Origin: Isoetes taiwanensis
Lineage: Eukaryota > Streptophyta > Lycopodiopsida > Isoetales > Isoetaceae
Reading direction: 5' to 3'
Length of the DNA: 64,000 nt
NCBI GenBank assembly: GCA_021234155.1
Contig: JAJEKV010000030.1
Location: 14,808,003 to 14,872,002 of the forward strand
Below, one piece after another: positions 54,248 through 64,000 of this stretch. The notes below the pieces were generated by a model. That model made no database searches. It saw only the letters and a program-made list of their open reading frames with translations, and was not told where the DNA came from. Both the position numbers and the translations under genes were made by a program. The number at the start of each line of letters is the position of its first letter. Positions within the stretch are counted from its first letter, which is position 1.

Positions 54248-55102
54248 GTGGAGGTTTACAAAGGTGGACCCGGCTTCCAAGCATGGAAGGACGCCATGAT
54301 CCATATTTTGGAAGTAGAAGATCTTTGGGAACTGGTAGATCCTACCACCAAGTGGTCAGTTAACCGGAGCTTTGGTGAGATCCGGTTCGCCAGAATCGCT
54401 GGTAGGAGGAGCAGCAAATCCTCCGGTGCAGCACAAAGAAGTGGAACAAACCAGAGCAGGGCAAGTACCGGCCGAGCAGCTAGTGCAGGAAAATCAATAC
54501 AAGCAAAAATTAAAGAAGCTCAAGGTATTATTTCTGCAAAGTTAGTCCTACTATTAGATTGAAATTGAGATCTCTTAGTCCTAAGGACATGTGGAAATTC
54601 TTATTGAGTCACTATGAAGAAAAACAGCTTCACAAATGGATTTATTAGAAAATGAGTTAAGGAATTTGAAAATCACGTAAGAGGAAGATGTAGTTGAATT
54701 CTTTTAACAAGTTTGATAATATGATAGCGCACCTAGCCGAGCAGTACTATCATATCCGAAAGGAGCCAAGTACTTCAAATTTCTAGAGCCATAAGTGATA
54801 ATGAAAAACTTGGCCTTGTTTGTTAGAAATACATGTAAAACTAAAGAAGAGGCTGAAAAATCTACTAAGAACAGAGGGGAACAAAAAAGATTCTCGAGAC
54901 GGTCAAGAAAACCCTCAAGTTTTAATGATCAAGAAAAAGAAAGGGGTGTATGCTATTATTGCCATGAGCAGGCCATTATAAAAATGAATGCCCTAAATTA
55001 AGAAAAGAAAAGGAGTTTAACTGCTTTAATTGTGGAGGGAGAGGGCATATGGTCGCAAAATGCCCTACTCCTAAGAACTCGAAGAGGAAGGGGAAGCAGC
55101 TC
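54248..55102 (+). pseudogene. Copia gag
   Basis: Starts MEVYKGGPGFQAWKDAMIHI then LEVEDLWELVD, the typical copia gag opening. Later FFNKFDNMIAHLAE (read across a shift) matches the retrotransposon gag helix. It ends with two zinc-knuckle regions: CYYCHEQ (54950, second half damaged) and CFNCGGRGHMVAKC (55022-55063, perfect CX2CX4HX4C). Gag builds the particle and packages RNA. Stops at 54560 and beyond break it. Confidence 0.85.
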
Positions 55103-55482
55103 AAATAGAGGTCGAGGAAGGAATACGTAAAAAACATTTGTAGCCCGAGAGGTTGAAGAAAAGAACAAAGCCGAGATTGGTGATTCAGATGAAGAGGTAA
55201 CCAATGCTTTTGTCCGTTGTTCATGAAAATCATAATCCCGACAACTCGATTTGTTTGTAGTTGATTCCGAGCCAAAGATCAGTAGGTAAAGTCAATCGAG
55301 ATGCTTAGAAATTTGTCTACCACAAACTCTAAGCAAATTCAAGTTGGAAATGGAGCTCTAACCGAGATTCGTGGTAAAGGATTATTACAACTTGAAGATC
55401 CGAGGGGAACATTGTAAATATAGAAGATGTGTTATGTGTGCCGCTATTATTAAGAATCTGATTTCGGAGTCAGCTTGTTGAC

Positions 55483-56390
55483 TTGGGGTACAAAATTACT
55501 TTTGACTCCAAAGAATGTAATGTTCTTATGAATGGAACTCAAATTTCGAAAGCAAGGAGGATGGGGAATTTATTTCAAATGCATGGTCTTATGGCAAACA
55601 ATGTAAACATAATTCAAGAAGCGATTTGGAATTATGGCATAACAGCACTAGCACATACACATTATCACAATCTAAGAACTTTACAAAAGCTTGGAGTTAT
55701 AAACTGCAGTGACTCAGGAAAGGAAGATCCATTATGTGAAGGGTGTGCAGTTGGGAAATTGAATAGACTACCTTTCAAAAGAAGGGAATCAAAGACAACA
55801 CAAGTTTTAGAACTTATTCATACGCACCTATGTGGCCCTTTGAATGTAAGAAGTAGGACAAATCATAGATATTTCATTACATTCATTGATGACTATAGCG
55901 TAAAATGCACAATCTATTGTTTGACAAGAAAATCTCAAGCTTTACAAGCATTCAAACAATTTGTGACTGAAGTTGAAAGAGAAACTGGTCTAAAAGTCAA
56001 ATGTGTTAGATCTGACCGAGGAGGAGAATACCTGTCACAAAAGTTCAGAAGTTTTTGCATTAATCATGGCATCAAAAGACAACTAACTTGCGTGATTTAG
56101 TCCCTCAACAAAATGGGATCACTGAAAGGAAAAATAGGACAATTTTGATGCAAGTAAGGGCAATGCTTAAACAAAGTGGTTTACCAAGAAACTTATGGGA
56201 GGAGGCTTTGAGAACCTAACCGAATTCAAAACATGTTACCATCTCGCAAGTATAAAAGGTAAGATACCTAATCTAGTTTGGAATACAAATGAAAGATTAA
56301 ATTTTGATCTGCTCAAAACATATGGTTGTTTATGTTATGTACACAAGCCAATAGAATTGAGAAAGAAGTTGGATGATAAAGCGTAGATAG
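55483..56390 (+). pseudogene. Copia integrase
   Basis: GAG-pre-integrase finger HTHYHNLRTL..CEGCAVGKLNRLPF (55650-55780), then the catalytic core with FIDDYS (first Asp region), VRSDRGGEYLSQ (second Asp) and, after a stop at 56100, QQNGITERKNRTI (catalytic Glu, 56110-56145). YGCLCYVH follows near 56320-56345. The 205-codon frame 55483-56100 is the best-kept part of the element. Confidence 0.92.
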
Positions 56391-56899
56391 GCTTTTTGGT
56401 GGGATATGATACCAATCCAAAGGCTACGCACTTTTTATGCCGTAAAAGCAAACCATTATTATTAGCAGAGACGCCTTATTTAATGAAAAAGTTGTCTATA
56501 AAGATAGATACAAAAAGGAGTCAAAATCCGTGAGCAAAATTCTGATGTAAATGAGAATAAGATAGATCCGATGATGATGAAGATAATGAAAAGAATGATG
56601 TCTCTCGACACTTGTTCTGCATAAGGAGCATATAAGTGCAAAAAATGGGGAAAAGGAAACCACCGCGGTACCAAATGAGAATATACCCGGAGGCGTAAAA
56701 TGTTCAAGAAAATATTGAAGGAAAAGAAGAACTCAAGCTCAAAGATTAATTGAGGAGGCAGGGTTAGGAGAAATGCAATATGGAAGAACTAAAGGAGGTA
56801 GAAGCGCATTAATTGAAAGGAAAAAGAGGAAGAGGAAATACCTTATGAACAAATTATGACTATTCTAGAAAATGAGCTAATACCGTAAACTTTTGAAGA

Positions 56900-58430
56900 A
56901 GTGCAAAATAGTGTGAATAAAATTGAATGGTTAAAAGCCATGGAAGATGAGTTGACATCTTTGAAGATACAAAACCTATGATCTTGTCAAATCGTAAAAA
57001 AGGGAAAAATATTATTGGAAGCAAGTGGATCTTCGTAATAAAACAAAATCCCCGATGGTACAAGAAAATACAAAGCTAGGTTAGTAGCACAAGGATTCAC
57101 TCAAAAAAGGGAAGAGATTATGAGGAGACATACTCCAATTGTCAAACTTACTAGCATTAGAATCCTTTTGGCAATGGCAAATGCTCTAGGTTTGGAACTA
57201 CATCACATGGATGTGAAAATCGCTTTTTAAATGCTATTCTTGAAGAAGAAGCATACATGAAACAAACCACACGGATTTGAAAAGGATAAAAACATGGTCC
57301 GAAATTAAACAGGCGCCTATGGTCTAAAAACAATCCCCAAGAGAATGGTATTTATGCATGGACCATTTCTTGAAGGAACAAGGGTTTGAAAAATTGAAAA
57401 ATGATGGAAACCTATACGATTTGAAAAGGAAGATAATTTTGCATCATTGCACTTTATGTGGATGATTGCATTATGGTAGCAAACTCTATGAGATTATTGG
57501 ATGAATGCAAAAATATTCTAAAAATCACGCTTTCAAATGACCGATCTTGGTGAGTTGAAGAAGTTTCTAGGAATAGATGTGATTAAAACAAACAAGAAAA
57601 GACATTAAAGTTGAGCCAAAGTAAACATGTGGAAAACATGCCGGAGAGATTTAATCTGAAAATGCAAATGCAAAAAAATTCCAATGCTACCAGCCACAAA
57701 GTTGATCGACAATCAAGAGCAAACTCGACAAAGAAATAGCGTATATGGAATTTCATTCCTTATAGGGCATTAGTTGGTCGTTTACTATACTTGGCAAATA
57801 GTACCAGCCCGATATAGCATATGCAAAGGAATATATTAAGTAGAAAATGTCATAATCCCACTAAGGAACACCGAAGCCGGAAAACGAAAGTGCTCAAATA
57901 CTTGAAAGGTACTTTCAATCATGGAATTTGTTATACCTCCGACAATTTGAAATTATTTGCATATAGTGATGCATTGGGGAGGTGACTTGGAATGTAGAAA
58001 GTCCACTTCGTGTTATGCAATTTTTCCTCGGCCGAGGAGTCGTTTTGAGATGCAAAAACAACAAATACCATAGCTATGAGTTCTCACAAGCGTAATATGC
58101 AAATGCTTCTAGTAGCCAAGGAGATTGCTTGGTTAAAAAGGCTATTAAATGAATTAAACTCGGAACAAAGTTTGAAGCCAATCAAATCTTTACGATAGTC
58201 GAAATGCATTGCAATAGTGAAAACCCGCTTGCACATGAGAGAACAAAGCATATTGAGCTCAACATCCACTTTATCAGAGATTTAGCAGAAAAGAAGGTTA
58301 TTCAAATGAGGTATATAAAGACTGGAGATCAAACAGCTGATATCTTAACTAAAGCTCTGGCAGAAAATAAATTTAAGCAGCTCGTAACTATCTTAATGTT
58401 ATCAACTAATGAAGCCGAGGAGGAGTGTTA
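56900..58430 (+). pseudogene. Copia reverse transcriptase and RNase H
   Basis: Reverse-transcriptase landmarks across several frames: KAMEDELTSL (56930), GSKWIF (57020), KARLVAQGFTQK (57070), HHMDVKIAF (57200) and the catalytic box LYVDDCIMV (57450). RNase H has YSDA (57965) and RTKHIELNIHFIRDL (58240), then YIKTGDQTADILTKALAENK, ending at a stop near 58430, next to the polypurine tract. Single-base losses are frequent, more than in the integrase. Confidence 0.85.
58412..58425 (+). promoter_or_regulatory. Copia polypurine tract
   Basis: AAGCCGAGGAGGAG directly before the 3' LTR start TGTTAATG. Confidence 0.8.
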
Positions 58431-59119
58431 ATGTTTGGTCACTTTTAGGTTGATAACAAAGTGCATGATTGCCTTCTCAAAAGTTGCAAATTCATAGTTG
58501 CAGCTCAACAAATTTGGAGCCTAAGGTTTATTCAACTTTTGAAGTGTTTATTCTTAGTTTTGTTAAACCTAAGGTTCAATGGTTGAACAAAAGCCGATTT
58601 CTTCTAGTGGGCATGTGGGATAATAGCAGAGGAGCCGATTTACTCAATGATGCCCGTGGGATAATGTAGAACACGGTTTCTCTAAGTTTAGCAGTTGATC
58701 CGACCGATACCTCTCCCTACACCGCCGAATGAAGATATATATGCTTAAGGAGGAGCTAGCGTAAGGCACCTGCAAGCACGCAGAGATTTGGAGCCGGATT
58801 ACCTAAGGCGAGTTCGTGGTCAACCTAGCTACAAAAGATTTTGGTCAATACATCAGAGCTACAAAGTAACATAATGCTACAAAGGATTTCAATGGTTTAC
58901 TAGTTTAAATGTTATTTAAATCATCTAGACAAAGACTACTATGATCATGAAGTGATTATATGATTATTTCTAGATGATTTTCACTTGAACTATTGCTTGT
59001 ACTTGTTTTTCAATAGACTTGGGATTAGAGACCACCTTTTGGCTCCCAAGGTTGAATAAAGATTTGTGAAACAAGTAGTCTTTCAAGTTATCTTGCTAGG
59101 CATATTAGGAAGCACTTTT
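58426..59119 (+). mobile_element. Copia 3' LTR
   Basis: Begins TGTTAATGTTTGG; cut at GCACTTTT, a few bases short of its normal end, by the junction with the antisense fragment. Confidence 0.9.
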
Positions 59120-60477
59120 CATCCTTTCCTTGCTCAAACTCTGTACGAATCATCTTAATGGCATGCTCCTTGGACCTGGCAACATTCCTCAACAGAGTAG
59201 CAAGTTGTGCATTGTGAGATACAGCTCTAGAAATAACTAATAATTGGTAGTCATCATTATGGACAACCCCCCGCCTTCAAGGTCAGCAATAATAGACTCA
59301 AATTTCTCTAAAATTGCAATATTGTCTCTTTCATAGAGCTTTTTAACTTTCTTAGCTGTTTTTTCCAAAACATCTATTTGAGATGATGATTTAATCTCAT
59401 AATTTTCAATCATATACTTCCACATGTCTGCTGCTGAGATTTGCCTCTTAATTTTAACTTAATCATAGTACCAACCTTGCTGTGATTATTGATTGAGCTT
59501 CCATAATTTTTGTTTTCTTCAAGACTTGTCCTCGGGTGGTACCTCCACCAACACTTGCACTAGCAGCTCCTCCCACACGGAGATCCACTGCGGCACCACC
59601 GCAATGAGCAGCACTAGCAAGAGGGTCCTCCTCCCAGACCATCACCACTAGAATCCCCAACTGCTCACAGCACTAGAATTTGTGATTACATCACATAAAT
59701 ACCATAGATTTTCAAATTCCAATACCTCCTTTATACTTTGCTTCCATAACTGAAAGCCACTATCTCCTTTAAATATCTCAATGGAATTAAGGAGATTTGC
59801 TCCAAAGCGTGTTGACATCCCGGCACCTGAATTTTAAGGCTCGATACCAATCAAGTAGATTAATGAACCCTTAGATAATTCCAATAGCAAGGATGAGACA
59901 AACATGTAAAGTTTAACTCTCCATTCTAGACAATAAAATATGTCTTAGTCTTTAAGTACAATAGAATCTAGCACCAAGGAAGCCAAGTTGTGGTCACTAA
60001 TTCCTTTGTGCACTTATGAACTTCACACAAAATCTAAATCAAGTTATGATCAATCAACCAAGCTAGTATGGCCATATTCCCAAGATTCCTAGATCTTAAT
60101 CCTACCGATTGTCCCCAACTCCCTCTCAGATTGTGCGTCCCCCTTATATTGGAAAGTCTACCCCACTTGCCTAAAGATACCTGAGTAGATAGGTCTTCAT
60201 TCATAAATTTAGGTTTCCCAAAATATCCGGCTGACTTTGACTTCCAAAACCCTAAACCCATGGGCCGGGGTATCTCGACGTTTTTCTCAAGTGGTAGTAA
60301 ACGTCCTAGTACCAACCACCAACCTAATTTTTTCAAGTATTGACTTCATACTTCCTTATTGACCTACTGCCACTGCTTCTCATAGATCAATATTGCATAT
60401 GACTTCATGGACCTGCACAATCTTATCATGCAACATTGTTAAACAATGCATATAATATAACCTGACATATCTTCACA
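59120..60477 (-). mobile_element. Antisense copia fragment: 5' LTR, PBS and gag
   Basis: On the minus strand, TGTGAAGATATG at 60477 starts a probable LTR running to about 59854. TTGGTATCGAGCC (59841-59853) is its primer-binding site. From about 59825 gag follows: MSTRFGANLLNSIEIFKGDS then FQLWKQSIKEVLEFENLWYL, MEAQSIITARLVL (59463-59510) and KLYERDNIAILEKFESIIAD (59280-59345). It is a different copia from 53.5-59.1 kb, truncated at 59120 inside gag. Confidence 0.8.
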
Positions 60478-60556
60478 GTTTTCACTGCATTTTTACAACC
60501 ATGTTCATGATAGAATAAGACGCTTTGCATCATGAACAACAATTCTCGTAAGACAT
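60478..60556. repeat. 79-bp direct repeat, right
   Basis: Second copy of 53424-53502, directly after the antisense LTR start. Confidence 0.95.
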
Positions 60557-62074
60557 CAAGTAATACTTTTTCATTCTTAGTTCAGACTCTAGTGCATGAT
60601 ATTTCGACTAGGGCAACACTCTCTCGAGGTGGCAATTCAACAATTAAAAACAGATTACATGTGGAAATTTCTGTAGGAAATACACCTGTTGATCCTCCAA
60701 GTGATCCTCCGATGGATTCTGACATGGTCGAGTTATCTCTCATTGTTTGAAATTCCTACATTTTTTTTAATCTTCTATAACATTGAAGACTCAGATATGC
60801 TTTAGTCTCCCAAGCCTTTTTATAAGAACCCGAGGACCATACATTCAACATACAAATTTTGCACACTTGTGGGAGGTCAATATGATTTGGGCATGGTTAC
60901 ATCATACTCATCAAACAACTATAAACATGTTTACAACATACTCCTTACACAAGAACAACAATAAGCCAAGAAGAATTCTCAAGGTATATATGTTTTTCAA
61001 ACTTCGTTATAAGTGAAGATGATACATACCATTATCAAGTCTTATTTGTGGCTAGATTGGTTGTCTAATCTATTGAAGCCTATAATACACTTGAAGCTAT
61101 AAAGACTCGCATGCATGGGAGGCTTTATAATAGTCTCAAAGATGTATTAATTCTACATCCCTTCGATAGACTTGTCAATCTCAAGCTTTCTACTCTGGAT
61201 ATCAAAGGCGCAGTTAATGCTCTCATTGATTTTTTTCTTGTTTCCACTATGCCTTCCATGACATTCTATATTCATCCAAATCAAGTATTCTATATTAATT
61301 TATTCTATTCTCGCTAGTTTTATGAGTCAAACTAGTAATTAGCATTCTATTAGCATGGGCTTATTAGGCATAATTGATAGCCGTCAATAAATGTTTAATT
61401 TACATTTACTTGTAAATTATGACAATTTTTAATGAGGCATAAAAACTTCCCACCGTTCACGTGAGCAAATACCGCTTATTCCTTGCTCGGTCCCTTCGTT
61501 TCTTGCATGCTTTTTCATCCTCTTCCGCAACAAAGCCGTGGAGCCCTCAAATAATCCGGCATAACCGGGCGAATATGTCCATTAAATCCCACAAATCGAT
61601 TTGTTTGTCCACAAATCGATTTGTTTACAATGATTCAACCCACAAATGGGGAATGTTTGCCGATTCTTGGGCGAGTTTTACTTGCTCTAGGCCTAATAGA
61701 GTTTACAAAATATTTTCTTGTTTTTTTGCCGGATTTAAACCTTGCCCACACAAAATCTTCCCAAATCATCCAAATGCTTATAATTAGGGATAATGTGGAT
61801 GAGGAGGCAATTTCGGGATAATGTGTCCGAGAGACAATTTCTGAAAGGGCATGGCGAGCCCGTTAGGGCGAGCAAGGTCCGAACTAGACGAAATTGTCGC
61901 CTTGTTTGAATGTATTATAGATCGTAAGCACCTAGTGCTATACATCATTTTCTTGAACCAGCTTATTTTATTGATTGTAGCAGGTTACGAGGTTATGGGC
62001 TCGCCGGGTCTGGACCAAGCAAAATTGCCTCCTTGTTGACCCTCAACCTGGCTTAGAGAATCAAACACAAGAAG
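60557..62074. other. No recognised gene
   Basis: Open frames at 60532-60750 and 61461-61821 lack any known domain. A direct repeat CACAAATCGATTTGTTTG occurs twice at 61591-61626. AT-rich. Confidence 0.4.
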
Positions 62075-62131
62075 CCAACTTGAGTTTTCACTCAAGTTGG
62101 GGTTAGAACCTCCAGATCACTTAAGGTGATC
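62075..62131. repeat. Two adjacent hairpins
   Basis: CCAACTTGAG, loop TTTTCA, CTCAAGTTGG (10-bp perfect stem, 62075-62100), then GATCACTTAAGGTGATC (62115-62131). Confidence 0.85.
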
Positions 62132-63945
62132 ACTCTACACAGGAATTTTCCAAAGAAAAAGCTCAGCTACAGAGTTTTCATACCTTTCCCAATTCTGGAA
62201 TTTGGACCCTTTACTCAAATTGATGCAGATCTCATATACAGACTGATTTCCAAGGTCAGATGACTGTGACTTGTTCAAAAAAGTTGTAGGCAAGCAAGAG
62301 TAAAGATCTTGACCAAGTCTGAGTTTTAATTGGTAAGATATTCGATCTCAAAGTTGGGTCAATTTTTTGGTCAATAGTCAAAACTAAAAAACAGAGCTCT
62401 AGTTTTGTAACTTGAGTTGTAGGTTGAAATTTGAGGAAATTCCAAAACTAAGATGCTATATAGACTTCAAAGGTAAAGGTGCATGCTGTCAAATCATCAT
62501 GATTTGAATCACTAAACTATTTTTGTTGGCAATCGCTTTGTGGATATCGATACTAATTTGTGTCAGAATGTAATGCAAAAAATGGTAATTTGAGTTTGGA
62601 ATAGAATTTTTTCGAAATTTTGTGCTCTCAAAGCTAAATGAGATGGGAGATGAAGTGCAGATGGTCATATCAGAAAAAATAAGGGAATTCTTTTTATCAG
62701 AAAAAATGTTTGTGATGCAAAAATACTAAAGGATCATGACAATCGACTTTTTTGAATACTTGGCAATCAATTTTCATTGATATGAAGGTAATACAAGGTG
62801 AATAGGAATCTTAGGAACATAGATCAATCATCAAAATAGCTTAAGAGGTCAATAATAGTATCAATTCAATAATATCACCCAATCTTCTCGATTAAACTGT
62901 GGAACACTTTCGTGAGACTTCAAGAACGTCTTCAGATCATGCTCAGCATGTATCAATGTCGAGGTTTGATGCTGCCCGGCCTTCAAAAAACTCGTAATTG
63001 TTTCCCGGATATAGATCTGATTTGATGATTCCACATCTTAGGGCTTAATTTTAGGCTTAATGAAAATGCTTATGAGCGGGAATCCAAGAATAGGTAGTTG
63101 TTATGGTTTAGGAATCCAATTCCTAGGATTCGAAAGCAAGTTTACAGATTTAGGGTTGCCCAACCGTATTTTTCCTGAAATTTCGCGATACGGTGCCGTA
63201 TTTTTGGGAGTATATACTTGGAATATGCTGTATTTCGAAGTTTTGAAAAGCTAGACTATGGTTTAAAAGGTGCCTCATAAAATGGTTAAGGAGTTTGGAT
63301 CATTTGAGGCAATGGCAACCCTAAATTTTTGGGGATATGCTAGGTCTAGATGCCATGTTTGGAATATTCCATGGGGTAGATGGGTAACATGGGTATTTGA
63401 AGCATTATAGTGGAAAGGGGTATAAGAAATTTCAAAAATTTGACTAGGGGTATTTGCAAAGGTGTAACATGGGGGATAAGAATGAGATAAAGGATATGAA
63501 ATAGGAAGTTCATCTTTGAAAGGGGCAAAAGGCACTAGGAAAAAAAGGAATTAGGCAACCATGGAGTGATTGGCAAAATGGGTGAGCAAGGGGAGTATGG
63601 GTATGGGGAAAATATGACTAGGAAAATGTCAAAATGGAGGTAAGGATATGGATAAAATGGCTAGGAAATGAAATCAAATACCATGGGGTCTTCCAAAGTT
63701 TGTCTTCCAATCTTCAAAAAGCATCTTCCAATCTTCTAAACCCGTAATCTCATAAAGCATCCTTTGACTACCTTTTGACCTCAAATAGTGTACCTTTCAT
63801 GGGAGTTGACCTTGAATATTGGTGTAGATCCTTGAAGATTGATGTTGTTTGACCTTCACATCAATGTTGACTACCAAGCTTTTTTTGATTTGTTTTTCTT
63901 CAAAATGACTTGACCTAACTTGAATACATGAACCAACACTAGTAT
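62132..63945. other. No recognised gene, possibly LTR-type non-coding DNA
   Basis: Repeated GTTGACC/GGTCAAC and CTTCCAATCTTC motifs. Long minus-strand frames at 63275-63535 have no known domain. Confidence 0.4.
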
Positions 63946-63967
63946 ATGTTGCCCTTTGGGGCAACAT
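63946..63967. repeat. Hairpin near window end
   Basis: ATGTTGCCC, loop TTTG, GGGCAACAT, a 9-bp perfect stem. Confidence 0.85.
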
Positions 63968-64000
63968 CTCATCCAAAAACAAGAAAATGGCTGGTCCCCT

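Larger units (their letters stand above)
53503..59119 (+). mobile_element. Ty1/copia element
   Basis: 5.6 kb with two LTRs (53503-54194 and 58426-59119), a primer-binding site, gag with zinc knuckles, integrase, reverse transcriptase, RNase H and a polypurine tract. The order gag-INT-RT-RH is diagnostic of Ty1/copia. The 5' LTR has lost the expected TG start and the 3' LTR has lost its last bases (CTAACA). No simple 5-bp target duplication; 79-bp repeats flank this element together with the antisense fragment on its right. Small deletions are frequent in 56.4-58.2 kb. Confidence 0.93.

Noticed and set aside
1-64000. tRNA, rRNA or organelle-derived genes
   Set aside because: No cloverleaf, rRNA signature or plastid/mitochondrial gene was recognised by eye; a tRNAscan-SE and Infernal run would settle it.

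Overview
This is land-plant nuclear DNA made up mostly of transposable-element remains, with three host-gene loci. The plant assignment rests on tRNA-iMet-primed Ty3 and Ty1 retrotransposons, Helitron-type helicases, GT-AG introns and a plastid-type ACT-domain gene. I cannot name the species. The host loci are an RNase Z-like metallo-beta-lactamase gene (1-2 kb, + strand, 3' exons still in phase but metal-ligand positions changed), an ACR11-like ACT-domain gene (34.7-37.6 kb, - strand, nine exons, eight of them joining in phase) and a decayed universal-stress-protein gene (52.0-52.9 kb, + strand). || Layout: 3.3-4.0 kb LINE relic (-). 4.0-11.1 kb Ty3/gypsy chromovirus copy A (+): 3' half of pol with an internal duplication, one LTR, then a primer-binding site and the 5' part of a second unit. 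11.1-15.0 kb putative TIR element with arrays of an 18-bp palindrome. 15.9-28.8 kb complete Ty3/gypsy chromovirus copy B (-), with 1.6-kb LTRs, perfect 5-bp target-site duplication, primer-binding site and polypurine tract. 28.9-33.6 kb Helitron/PIF1-type helicase relics and an old LTR of the same family. 38.3-46.5 kb three copies of one LINE family, two of them head to head. 47.2-51.3 kb a second Helitron-helicase relic, a tandem duplication and a tandem tRNA-like repeat. 53.5-60.5 kb a Ty1/copia element (+) abutting an antisense copia fragment, the pair flanked by 79-bp direct repeats. 60.6-64 kb AT-rich sequence with hairpins and no recognisable gene. || The outstanding feature lies in chromovirus B. 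Between its primer-binding site and its zinc-knuckle gag is about 3.3 kb of extra coding sequence that ordinary chromoviruses lack. The first protein (25566-26640) starts with a near copy of the histone H3 N-terminus (MARTKSTAR), continues with a long acidic/basic linker, and ends in an 87-residue histone H3 core that aligns to canonical H3 without gaps and stops where H3 stops. Copy A carries the same design in decayed form and shares several derived residues (R53H, K56Q, S57C, L65A, Q68E), so this is a trait of the family, not one chance insertion. The same element encodes a chromodomain on its integrase. A second unidentified ORF and a pair of strong hairpins lie between the H3-like gene and gag. 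I know of no described retrotransposon with this arrangement, but I could not search.
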